This document shows, piece by piece, positions 1-5,632 of a stretch of DNA of 5,632 nucleotides. The stretch spans positions 1 to 5,632 of the forward strand of contig JAJUHD010000159.1 of the NCBI GenBank assembly GCA_029268085.1, written 5' to 3'. The notes below the pieces were generated by a model. The model had not been told where the DNA came from and did not search any database. It worked only from the letters and a program-made list of their open reading frames with translations. The position numbers and the translations under genes were made by a program. How positions within the stretch are numbered: the stretch's first letter is position 1; every line of letters starts with the position of its first letter. Origin of the DNA: Bacillota bacterium (lineage in GTDB: Bacteria > Bacillota > Clostridia > Oscillospirales > Oscillospiraceae).

Positions 1-56
1 ATATCGCCGCAGAGATCGGCAACATAACCCTTCAGAACGTCGTTGGAAATCTCCAA
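1..56 (-). CDS. 5' end of an unidentified minus-strand gene (partial)
   Basis: Eighteen codons are visible on the minus strand, reading M-E-I-S-N-D-V-L-K-G-Y-V-A-D-L-C-G-D, and the frame is still open at the window edge. The proposed start is a TTG at 54-56. It is chosen because a strong Shine-Dalgarno sequence (AAAAGGAGGG) lies 6 nt upstream, and no ATG or GTG is equally well placed. A probable promoter lies about 55 bp further upstream. The gene is divergent from the hydratase operon, so the two share one regulatory region. Eighteen residues are too few to assign a family. The I-S-x-x-x-L-K-G pattern loosely recalls the N-terminus of PadR-type regulators, but the residues after it do not clearly fit, so no function is proposed. 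Confidence 0.45.
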   Translation of the reverse strand, partial: MEISNDVLKGYVADLCGD

Positions 57-62
57 ATACAG

Positions 63-72
63 CCCTCCTTTT
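63..72 (-). promoter_or_regulatory. Ribosome binding site of the partial minus-strand gene
   Basis: The minus strand reads AAAAGGAGGG here, a near-ideal match to the 16S anti-Shine-Dalgarno sequence. It sits 6 nt before the TTG at 54-56 and is the main reason for choosing that start. Confidence 0.6.
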
Positions 73-95
73 CCTATTTGCCGATGTGGTATAAT

Positions 96-112
96 ATAAT
101 AACGTTCATTAT
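96..112. repeat. Imperfect palindrome at the start-site region of the minus-strand promoter
   Basis: The 17-bp sequence ATAATAACGTTCATTAT has matching ATAAT/ATTAT ends and mismatches only in its inner part. It spans part of the proposed minus-strand -10 box and the likely transcription start, a usual place for a repressor operator. In such A/T-rich DNA a match of this quality could be chance. Confidence 0.25.
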
Positions 113-136
113 ACACATGTATTTACCATTATGCAA
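108..136 (-). promoter_or_regulatory. Probable sigma-A promoter for the partial minus-strand gene
   Basis: On the minus strand there is a perfect -10 box TATAAT (108-113). A weak -35 box TTGCAT (131-136), sharing only TTG with the consensus, lies at an ideal 17-bp spacing. Transcription would start near 101 and give a leader of about 45 nt before the TTG start. The -35 box overlaps a perfect 11-bp palindrome (132-142), and the start-site region overlaps an imperfect one (96-112). Both are plausible repressor sites. The tract is very A/T rich, so chance -10 matches are possible. Confidence 0.42.
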
Positions 137-142
137 GTTGCA
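132..142. repeat. 11-bp perfect palindrome TGCAA-G-TTGCA
   Basis: Two perfect 5-bp arms surround one central base. The palindrome overlaps the proposed -35 box of the minus-strand gene. The same TTGCA/TGCAA word recurs at 206-210 and 228-232, in a second inverted pair with wider spacing. This may be an operator for a dimeric regulator acting in the divergent region. Confidence 0.35.
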
Positions 143-204
143 CTTTTTTAATTATTCAAAATGTCACTAATTTTCCCTTTGCGGCGGTAAATTATTTATG
201 CGAT

Positions 205-233
205 TTTGCAATTAGCAGAATCATTCCTGCAAA
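205..233. repeat. Inverted pair TTTGCA ... TGCAAA upstream of the hydratase promoter
   Basis: TTTGCA (205-210) and TGCAAA (228-233) form a perfect 6-bp inverted repeat with a 17-bp spacer, ending just before the hydratase -35 box at 238. The spacer holds GCAGAA (215-220), a word also found in the right arm of the palindrome at 258-289. The position suits an activator or auxiliary repressor site. The arms are short, so this is tentative. Confidence 0.25.
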
Positions 234-237
234 CATC

Positions 238-265
238 TTGCCAAGAAGCATATTTATGATATAAT
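238..265 (+). promoter_or_regulatory. Strong sigma-A promoter of the hydratase-icd operon
   Basis: The -35 box TTGCCA (238-243) matches the TTGACA consensus at 5 of 6 positions. The -10 box TATAAT (260-265) is perfect, the spacer is 16 bp, and a TGA just before the -10 forms an extended -10 element. Transcription should start near 271-273, leaving a leader of about 128 nt before the ATG at 400. The -10 box lies inside the left arm of the palindrome at 258-289, so anything bound there should block this promoter. No other plus-strand promoter of similar quality is seen between 57 and 399. Confidence 0.7.
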
Positions 266-289
266 TTCTGCATAAGCAGAAATTATATC
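258..289. promoter_or_regulatory. Perfect 32-bp palindrome over the -10 box and start site (probable operator)
   Basis: Arms of 14 bp, GATATAATTTCTGC (258-271) and GCAGAAATTATATC (276-289), are exact reverse complements around a 4-bp centre, ATAA. The left arm contains the operon's -10 box, and the centre coincides with the predicted transcription start. The left arm would therefore not be transcribed, which favours a DNA operator over an RNA hairpin. Positions 272-286 read ATAA-N7-TTAT, the dyad pattern described for CcpC, the citrate-responsive LysR-type repressor of aconitase in Bacillus. That match is suggestive only, because the motif is short and A/T rich. A different dimeric repressor is equally possible. 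Confidence 0.65.
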
Positions 290-361
290 GCGCACGTGCC
301 GTTTCCGGCGGCACGCGCTTAAATTTAAGCCGTGGCGCGGGACGCGCTACATGGCGATATA
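284..361 (+). promoter_or_regulatory. Structured 5' leader of the hydratase mRNA
   Basis: This GC-rich stretch within an A/T-rich intergenic region holds nested inverted repeats. An outer 8-bp pair joins TATATCGC (284-291) to GCGATATA (354-361). Inside it are CGTGCC (295-300) pairing with GGCACG (310-315), extendable by GCGC (290-293) with GCGC (315-318); a perfect 14-bp palindrome GCTTAAATTTAAGC (317-330); and GCGCG (335-339) pairing with CGCGC (343-347) around GGA. Some pairings exclude one another. The whole could form a multibranched RNA domain in the roughly 128-nt leader. I recognise no known riboswitch class, and no clear terminator with a U-run precedes the ATG. A small palindromic DNA repeat element is the main alternative. 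Confidence 0.4.
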
Positions 362-387
362 TACTACTGTTTAGCGAGAAAAAGTTC

Positions 388-395
388 AAGGGTGA
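388..395 (+). promoter_or_regulatory. Ribosome binding site of the hydratase gene
   Basis: AAGGGTGA lies 4 nt before the ATG at 400. It is a usable but imperfect Shine-Dalgarno sequence, weaker than the AAGGAG before icd. It supports the start at 400. Confidence 0.5.
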
Positions 396-399
396 ATTT

Positions 400-2649
400 A
401 TGATTAAGCTGCATAAAAACGGTGTTTTTTTGAATAACGGTGTTCCGGAGGATGCTTCCCGCTTATCCGAGGACATTTCGGATGCTCGCAGAAAAACCAT
501 TGCTTTCAGTATACTCGAAAAACATGATATTTCAAGGGATAAAGATATTCTGCGGCTGAAGTTCGACAGCCTTATCTCCCATGACATTACCTATGTGGGT
601 GTCATCCAGACCGCCAAGGGCAGCGGGCTGACGAGCTTTCCGATTCCCTATGTCCTGACGAACTGTCACAACAGTCTCTGCGCTGTGGGCGGAACGATAA
701 ACGAAGACGACCATGTATTCGGGCTTTCAGCCGCGAAGAAATACGGCGGGATCTATGTTCCCGCGAACGTTGCCGTCATACACCAGTACGCCCGCGAGAT
801 GATGTCGGGCTGCGGCCGCATGATACTCGGAAGCGACAGTCACACACGCTACGGCGCGATGGGTACGATGGGCATCGGCGAAGGCGGCCCTGAAATTGTT
901 AAGCAGCTTCTTTCCAACACTTATGACGTAAAACGCCCCGAAATTGTTCTCGTCTACCTTACGGGAAAGCCCGGACACGGCGTCGGCCCGCATGATGTGG
1001 CGATAGCTCTCTGCGGAGCAGTATATGACAACGGTTTTGTCAAAAACAAGGTTTTGGAGTTTATCGGCCCCGGAATCAGGAATCTTCCGATGGATTTCCG
1101 CATAGGCATTGACGTTATGACAACAGAGACAGCATGCCTGAGTTCCGTATGGGAGACCGACGGCGCTGTCGAGGAATACTTCGCCGCTCACGGCAGGCCG
1201 GAGGACTATAAAGCTCTTTCACCGCAGGACGGCGCCTACTACGATTCGATGATCGAGATTAATCTTGGCGCGATAGAGCCCATGGCGGCGCTTCCCTTCC
1301 ATCCTTCGAAAGCTTATACTATCCGCGAGCTTCAGGCTAACGCCGGCGATATCCTGCGGCAGGTCGAGCTTGACGCGGAAAAAACGCTTTCCGGCGGAGT
1401 TAAGCTGCGGCTGACCGACAAGCTTGTGAACGGAAGGCTCTATGTCGATCAGGGCGTTATCGCAGGCTGCGCCGGAGGCATGTACGACAATATCGCGGAG
1501 GCCTCGGCAATTCTTAAGGGCTGCTCGGTCGGCAACGGTTATTTCTCGCTTTCCGTCTATCCGCCCAGCATACCTGTGAACCTCGAGCTTATTAAAAACG
1601 GCGTTCAGCAGAGCCTTATGGAGAGCGGCGCGCTATTTAAATCCTGCTTCTGCGGTCCCTGCTTCGGCGCGGGCGATGTTCCCTCTAACAATGCCCTTTC
1701 GATCCGCCATACAACAAGGAACTTCCCGAACCGCGAGGGCTCGAAGCCCTCGGACGGGCAGATCTCCTCCGTCATGCTCATGGACGCCCGTTCCATTGCG
1801 GCGACAGCCCGAAACAAGGGCATACTCTCAAGCGCTGCGGATATTGATTATAAAGAACCCGAGCCTCACGCATACAGCTTCGACCGTTCCGTCTACGAAA
1901 AGCGCGTGTATTTCGGCTTTGGCAAAGCGGACGGCACGGCAGAGCTGAAAATGGGCCCGAACATTGCGGAATGGCCCAAGATACCCGCTCTCGCGGAAAA
2001 CGCGCTTCTGAGACTCGCGAGCGTCATACAGGACGAAGTCACTACGACGGACGAGCTCATCCCGTCGGGCGAAACCTCGTCTTATCGCTCAAACCCGATT
2101 AAGCTTGCCTCCTTCACGCTGTCCCGCCGCGATCCGAGATATGTAGAAAGAGCAAAGGAAACAGCGGCGCTGGAAGCAAAGCGCGCCGAGGGGGAGATAC
2201 CGGACGAGCTTCTGACAGTCATGAAAAAGCTCGGGCTGCCCGCCGATACGCTCAAAAGCACCATAGTTTCGAGCGCGATCTTCGCAAAAAAACCCGGCGA
2301 CGGTTCCGCACGCGAGCAGGCGGCTTCTTGCCAGCGTGTCCTCGGCGGAGGAGCCAACATCTGCTACGAATTTGCAACGAAGCGCTACCGTTCAAATTGC
2401 ATCAACTGGGGCATGCTGCCCTTTACAATTGATAAAAGCACAGACTTTTGCTACGAGCCTGACGACTGGATCTTCGTTCCCGGCATACGCAAGGCCGTTG
2501 AAGCGGGAGCCGAGAGTATTCCCGCAAAAGTCCTCACTAAACACGGAACAGCCGATATTACCCTGAACCTCACGGGTCTCACCGCCGACGAAAAGGAGAT
2601 CATCCTTTGCGGCTGCCTTATGAATTACTACGCCGCGCACAAAAACTAA
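400..2649 (+). CDS. Aconitase-family hydratase (YbhJ-like), probable aconitate hydratase
   Basis: This 749-residue cytoplasmic iron-sulfur enzyme of the aconitase superfamily probably converts citrate to isocitrate. Compared from memory with mitochondrial aconitase, the catalytic domains cover roughly residues 50-470 and the swivel domain roughly 540-720. The three [4Fe-4S] ligands are C357 (A-G-C-A-G-G) and C418/C421 (C-G-P-C). Other matches are Q70, H128 in I-H-Q, D146-S147-H148 in S-D-S-H-T, R440 and R445, R563, and the catalytic S636 in G-S-A-R. Two departures stand out: the usual Asp-His pair of H-C-D-H is H90-N91 here, and the second serine of G-S-S-R is A637. At 749 residues it is shorter than AcnA or AcnB and close to E. 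coli YbhJ, a family of unproven function. The next gene, icd, uses the aconitase product, which is the best argument for aconitase activity; another hydroxyacid dehydratase is possible. No frameshift is seen. The ATG at 400 follows a ribosome binding site. Confidence 0.93.
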   Translation: MIKLHKNGVFLNNGVPEDASRLSEDISDARRKTIAFSILEKHDISRDKDILRLKFDSLISHDITYVGVIQTAKGSGLTSFPIPYVLTNCHNSLCAVGGTINEDDHVFGLSAAKKYGGIYVPANVAVIHQYAREMMSGCGRMILGSDSHTRYGAMGTMGIGEGGPEIVKQLLSNTYDVKRPEIVLVYLTGKPGHGVGPHDVAIALCGAVYDNGFVKNKVLEFIGPGIRNLPMDFRIGIDVMTTETACLSSVWETDGAVEEYFAAHGRPEDYKALSPQDGAYYDSMIEINLGAIEPMAALPFHPSKAYTIRELQANAGDILRQVELDAEKTLSGGVKLRLTDKLVNGRLYVDQGVIAGCAGGMYDNIAEASAILKGCSVGNGYFSLSVYPPSIPVNLELIKNGVQQSLMESGALFKSCFCGPCFGAGDVPSNNALSIRHTTRNFPNREGSKPSDGQISSVMLMDARSIAATARNKGILSSAADIDYKEPEPHAYSFDRSVYEKRVYFGFGKADGTAELKMGPNIAEWPKIPALAENALLRLASVIQDEVTTTDELIPSGETSSYRSNPIKLASFTLSRRDPRYVERAKETAALEAKRAEGEIPDELLTVMKKLGLPADTLKSTIVSSAIFAKKPGDGSAREQAASCQRVLGGGANICYEFATKRYRSNCINWGMLPFTIDKSTDFCYEPDDWIFVPGIRKAVEAGAESIPAKVLTKHGTADITLNLTGLTADEKEIILCGCLMNYYAAHKN

Positions 2650-2652
2650 GTC

Positions 2653-2658
2653 AAGGAG
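2653..2658 (+). promoter_or_regulatory. Ribosome binding site of icd
   Basis: AAGGAG lies 7 nt before the ATG at 2666, within the 16-bp gap after the hydratase stop. No promoter or terminator fits in so short a gap, so the two genes should share one transcript. Confidence 0.75.
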
Positions 2659-2665
2659 TATTCTG

Positions 2666-3871
2666 ATGTCAAAGATACCTATGAACACTATCGTCGAGAT
2701 GGACGGCGACGAAATGACCCGCATCCTCTGGAAAATGATAAAGGACGAGCTCCTATCCCCCTTTGTCGAGCTCAACACCGAATACTACGATCTCGGCCTT
2801 CCGAAACGTGACGAGACTAACGATCAGATAACGGTAGACGCGGCGAACGCAATCAAGAAGCACCATGTCGGAGTCAAGTGCGCTACAATCACACCTAACG
2901 CCCAGCGCGTCGAAGAGTATAAGCTCAAGGAGATGTGGAAAAGCCCGAACGGTACTATACGCGCAATTTTGGACGGGACAGTTTTCCGCGCGCCTATAAT
3001 TACGGAAAGCGTGAAGCCCTATGTAAAAGGGTGGAAAAAGCCTATTACGATCGCCCGTCACGCCTATGGCGACGTATACAAGGCGACAGAGTACCGTGTT
3101 CCCTGCAAGGGAAAAGCCGAGCTTTTGTTCACGGGTGAAAATGGCGAGAGCTTCCGCAAGACCATTTACGACTTCGAATGCGCGGGCGTTCTGCAAGGTC
3201 AGTACAATAAGGACAGCTCGATAGAGTCCTTTGCTCATGCCTGCTTTGAATACGCTCTCGAAACAAAACAGGACCTCTGGTTTGCGACGAAGGACACAAT
3301 CTCAAAGCAGTACGACCAGACCTTCAAGCTCATCTTCGCAGACATCTACGAGAAGAAATATAAAGAACGCTTTGAAAAGGCGGGCATCGAATACTTCTAT
3401 ACTCTCATCGACGACGCGGTCGCGCGCGTCATCCGCTCGGAGGGCGGCTTCATCTGGGCCTGCAAGAACTACGACGGCGATGTGATGAGCGATATGGTCT
3501 CGACTGCGTTCGGCTCGCTCGCTATGATGACGAGCGTCCTCATCTCCCCCGACGGCGACTATGAGTTCGAGGCGGCGCACGGTACAATAACCCGCCACTA
3601 TTACCGCTGGCTCAAGGGTGAACAGACTAGCTCAAATCCGATCGCAACTATCTTCGCGTGGTCAGGCGCACTTCGCAAGCGCGGAGAGCTGGACGGCAAC
3701 AAGCCTCTTTCCGATTTTGCCAGCAAGCTTGAAAAAGCCTGCCTCGATACAATCGAAAGCGGCATAATGACCGGAGACCTTGCGGAGCTATGTGACAGGA
3801 CGGATATAAAAAAGGTCACAAGCTCCGAGTTCATCGCCGCGATAAGAGCAAATCTCGAAAAAATGATGTAA
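2666..3871 (+). CDS. icd: NADP-dependent isocitrate dehydrogenase, eukaryote-like dimeric type
   Basis: This cytoplasmic enzyme oxidatively decarboxylates isocitrate to 2-oxoglutarate and makes NADPH. The 401 residues align almost end to end with human IDH1 from the first residues (V-E-M-D-G-D-E-M-T-R) and are clearly of that type rather than the E. coli Icd type. Substrate-binding residues present are T75, S93-P-N-G-T-I-R99, R108, R131 in R-H-A-Y-G-D (equivalent to human R132), Y138 and K209. The metal-binding aspartates are D249, D272 and D276. NADP 2'-phosphate contacts R310 and H311 are kept in the H-G-T-I-T-R-H motif, supporting NADP specificity; human K260 is replaced by R257. The gene follows the hydratase by 16 bp with its own strong ribosome binding site, forming a citrate-to-2-oxoglutarate operon that probably supplies glutamate synthesis. 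The reading frame is intact and ends in Met-Met before TAA at 3869-3871. Confidence 0.97.
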   Translation: MSKIPMNTIVEMDGDEMTRILWKMIKDELLSPFVELNTEYYDLGLPKRDETNDQITVDAANAIKKHHVGVKCATITPNAQRVEEYKLKEMWKSPNGTIRAILDGTVFRAPIITESVKPYVKGWKKPITIARHAYGDVYKATEYRVPCKGKAELLFTGENGESFRKTIYDFECAGVLQGQYNKDSSIESFAHACFEYALETKQDLWFATKDTISKQYDQTFKLIFADIYEKKYKERFEKAGIEYFYTLIDDAVARVIRSEGGFIWACKNYDGDVMSDMVSTAFGSLAMMTSVLISPDGDYEFEAAHGTITRHYYRWLKGEQTSSNPIATIFAWSGALRKRGELDGNKPLSDFASKLEKACLDTIESGIMTGDLAELCDRTDIKKVTSSEFIAAIRANLEKMM

Positions 3872-3898
3872 AATTTAAAAAAACTGTTTTTCAAGCAT

Positions 3899-3942
3899 AC
3901 AAGCCGCTGCCGAATACTCCCCTGTATTCGGCAGCGGCTTGT
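3899..3942. terminator. Rho-independent terminator between convergent genes
   Basis: A perfect 19-bp inverted repeat (3899-3917 with 3924-3942) encloses the 6-nt loop TCCCCT. It begins 27 bp after the icd stop and ends 22 bp before the stop of the convergent hydrolase gene, so it probably serves both. The stem is very stable, but the following T-run is short in the plus direction (TTTAT). In the minus direction the T-run (about 3879-3883) lies some distance from the stem. A small A5-CTG-T5 inverted repeat (about 3879-3891) precedes it. Confidence 0.85.
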
Positions 3943-3964
3943 TTATAGAATGGAAATCGCAAAG

Positions 3965-5632
3965 TTACTGCTTATTAACCCACTCGGCTATATCCGTTAT
4001 CACCTTTGGATCAATGTTGTTGGGGGCCATGTAAACTGACGTATCTATTCCGCCGTTTGCGGGTATTTGATTCGGCATAAACAGATGGCTGAGTCCTTCA
4101 TAAAGCTTAAAATCCACATTACTGCGCCCTGCAAGGGTTGTTTGCCATAACTTAAAATCCTTATCGGCAAAAATCTGAAAATCTGCACTGCCTTGCAGAA
4201 TAAGCATGGGAACCTTAAGGTTTTTCACTATTGCAAAGCTGTCGATGGCGTTAAGGCTTTTCCAATATTCAGTTGGTATGCCTAAAATCATACCTGTGCC
4301 CCCGTCATCAAGGGTCCTTACTTTTTCAATTGCCGCTTCTTCTTGCGCCAGCGCATCCTTTTTCTGCTGTTCGGTCATAGACGCTTCCGTCTGGATAGCC
4401 AAACGATACTGATCAAGTATTATTTCCTGAAGGGGTCGCAGCGAGCCTGCCATAGAAATGAAGCCTTTAATCCGCGGATTGTCGAAAGTTATTTTTGGCG
4501 CCATCATACCTCCAAGGCTATGCCCGAGGAGAAAGATACGGGTCGCGTCCACACGATTATCGCCACATAGCATTTTCACGGCAGCGGCTGCGTCATCCAA
4601 CATTTCGTATTCGATTGAATTGCACACGTCATTCGGATACTGGTATGTACGCTTATTGTATCTCAGCGTAGCCACTCCATGTTCGGCAAGACCGTGCGCA
4701 ATATCCTCAAACGGGCGATTAACGGCTCCAAGCGATTCATTCATATCCGAGGCGCCTGATCCCTGCACCAATATTACTACAGGCGGCTTCTCCACGCCTT
4801 TCGGCAAGGTGAGCATTCCAGGCAATTCCTTCTCTCCGACCTTAACAGGTACCTCTTCCCACTTTTCCGTAACCTGTGCTTGAGGGGGATCCTTCGGTGC
4901 AAGAACTGTTTGAATACCATCCGGCTTGCCATCGCCGTCATAACGGATTATCAATTTGAGGTTGTATTGATCTCCTGCAACAAAGCTTGTCACAACATCG
5001 TTTTTTGCGTAAATACTTCCGAGATATTCGCCGGACGAGTTAATTGCCGATAGAAATTTTGTCCATCCGGTCGCCAACTGTTCCTTTGTAATAACCTGCC
5101 GCAGCTCATCGCTGCAAGCTTCATAGAAGCTGTCGAAGTTGCCTTTAATGAAATCTGAAACATAGACGGCTGTGCGTTTTTCCAATTCCTCGCTGTTCAC
5201 ATAGCGTTTCAGAATCGTTGCGGCCTCTGCTCGTGTGGTATTGCCGTTTGGCGAAAGCATTGAACTGCCCTTGCCAGTGATGAGACCGCCCGATACCGCC
5301 CAGTTCATTGCTCCGTATGCCCAATCAGCAACTTTGGAAGCATCCGAATAGGCAGAAATATCAGCCTCGGCATTCACTCGGCGTCCCTTGTACTTTGCAT
5401 AGCGATGGAGCATTACCGCCAGCTGCTCACGCGTGATGCTGTCATCCGCTCCGAAAATGCCGCTGCCATAACCCGTAACGATTCCGTTTGTAGCGGCCCA
5501 TTCAATAGCATCATAGTACTGCTCCGACGTTTCAACGTCGGTAAATTTGATTGTTTTATCGGTTTTCTTTGAACCGTCGAGGCAGTATAGAGCCGATGCC
5601 AGCATCGCGCGTGTCATCGGCTCCTCAGGCGC
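3965..5632 (-). CDS. SLH-repeat, DUF3887-like, alpha/beta-hydrolase cell-surface protein (5' partial)
   Basis: The frame stays open through the window edge, adding A-P-E-E-P before the Met at 5615-5617. That Met begins the conserved M-T-R-A-M core of an SLH repeat, so the true start, and probably a signal peptide, lies outside. Numbering from that Met, an SLH end is at 1-15, a second SLH repeat at about 25-78 (I-T-R-E-Q-L) and a third at about 88-140 (T-T-R-A-E-A). SLH repeats bind cell-wall polymers and hold the protein on the surface. Residues 148-240 resemble the DUF3887 domain often found before such hydrolases. Residues 250-550 are an alpha/beta hydrolase with Q-G-S-G at 285-288 (oxyanion region), nucleophile S367 in G-H-S-L-G-G, probable acid D479 and probable base H511, so the triad is complete. 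Residues 405-450 form a mostly helical insertion, probably the lid. The fold suggests an esterase or acyl hydrolase; the substrate is unknown. It is convergent with icd and probably unrelated to it. Confidence 0.92.
   Translation of the reverse strand, partial: APEEPMTRAMLASALYCLDGSKKTDKTIKFTDVETSEQYYDAIEWAATNGIVTGYGSGIFGADDSITREQLAVMLHRYAKYKGRRVNAEADISAYSDASKVADWAYGAMNWAVSGGLITGKGSSMLSPNGNTTRAEAATILKRYVNSEELEKRTAVYVSDFIKGNFDSFYEACSDELRQVITKEQLATGWTKFLSAINSSGEYLGSIYAKNDVVTSFVAGDQYNLKLIIRYDGDGKPDGIQTVLAPKDPPQAQVTEKWEEVPVKVGEKELPGMLTLPKGVEKPPVVILVQGSGASDMNESLGAVNRPFEDIAHGLAEHGVATLRYNKRTYQYPNDVCNSIEYEMLDDAAAAVKMLCGDNRVDATRIFLLGHSLGGMMAPKITFDNPRIKGFISMAGSLRPLQEIILDQYRLAIQTEASMTEQQKKDALAQEEAAIEKVRTLDDGGTGMILGIPTEYWKSLNAIDSFAIVKNLKVPMLILQGSADFQIFADKDFKLWQTTLAGRSNVDFKLYEGLSHLFMPNQIPANGGIDTSVYMAPNNIDPKVITDIAEWVNKQ

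Noticed and set aside
90..100. Overlapping plus-strand TATAAT words (90-95 and 95-100), as an additional upstream promoter for the operon.
   Set aside because: There is no -35-like hexamer at a suitable distance, and the tract is simply A/T rich. The promoter at 238-265 is far better.
282..287. A minus-strand TATAAT created by the palindrome at 258-289, as a possible second divergent promoter.
   Set aside because: It is present only because the palindrome mirrors the plus-strand -10 box. The sequence 16-18 bp upstream on the minus strand is GC rich and has no -35-like box.
351..374. Seven-codon open frame in the hydratase leader (M-A-I-Y-T-T-V, stop TAG), a possible leader peptide.
   Set aside because: No convincing ribosome binding site precedes it, its composition shows no run of a regulatory amino acid, and its first codons lie in the arm of a predicted stem. 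A chance ORF is more likely.
192..587. 131-codon open frame on the minus strand crossing the operon promoter.
   Set aside because: It runs antisense through the promoter, the leader and the first part of the hydratase gene. It has no recognisable domain and is explained by the coding strand opposite.
727..1191. 154-codon minus-strand open frame within the hydratase gene, with similar ones opposite icd (2753-3238, 3302-3598).
   Set aside because: These are antisense frames of genes whose own products match known families throughout. They have no ribosome binding sites and no recognisable motifs.
5615..5617. Internal ATG as the start of the SLH-hydrolase gene.
   Set aside because: The frame stays open upstream to the window edge, no Shine-Dalgarno sequence precedes it, and this Met lies within the conserved core of an SLH repeat. 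The gene is treated as 5' truncated.

Overview
The window looks like chromosomal DNA from an anaerobic Bacillota, most likely a member of the Clostridia. This is inferred from three things: a YbhJ-type aconitase-family hydratase paired with a eukaryote-like dimeric NADP isocitrate dehydrogenase, a protein with S-layer-homology (SLH) repeats, and strong AAGGAG-type ribosome binding sites. There is no sign of a mobile element, CRISPR array, tRNA or rRNA.

Layout. Positions 1-56 hold only the first 18 codons of an unidentified minus-strand gene, which has a good ribosome binding site and a probable promoter. Positions 57-399 are a divergent intergenic region rich in inverted repeats. It carries a strong plus-strand promoter (238-265), whose -10 box lies inside a perfect 32-bp palindrome (258-289), and then a roughly 128-nt leader full of further inverted repeats (284-361). 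Positions 400-3871 are a two-gene plus-strand operon: the hydratase (400-2649), then icd (2666-3871) after a 16-bp gap. A perfect 19-bp hairpin (3899-3942) separates icd from a convergent minus-strand gene. That gene (3965-5632) is cut at the window edge and encodes an SLH - DUF3887-like - alpha/beta-hydrolase protein.

How the genes fit together. The hydratase and Icd would catalyse consecutive steps, citrate to isocitrate to 2-oxoglutarate, giving 2-oxoglutarate for glutamate synthesis plus NADPH. Citrate synthase is not in the window. The hydratase keeps the iron-sulfur cysteines and the catalytic serine of aconitase but differs at some other active-site positions, so its substrate is inferred mainly from its partner gene. 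The hydrolase gene is probably unrelated to this operon; it should encode a secreted protein held on the cell wall. The least explained part of the window is the control region 57-399.
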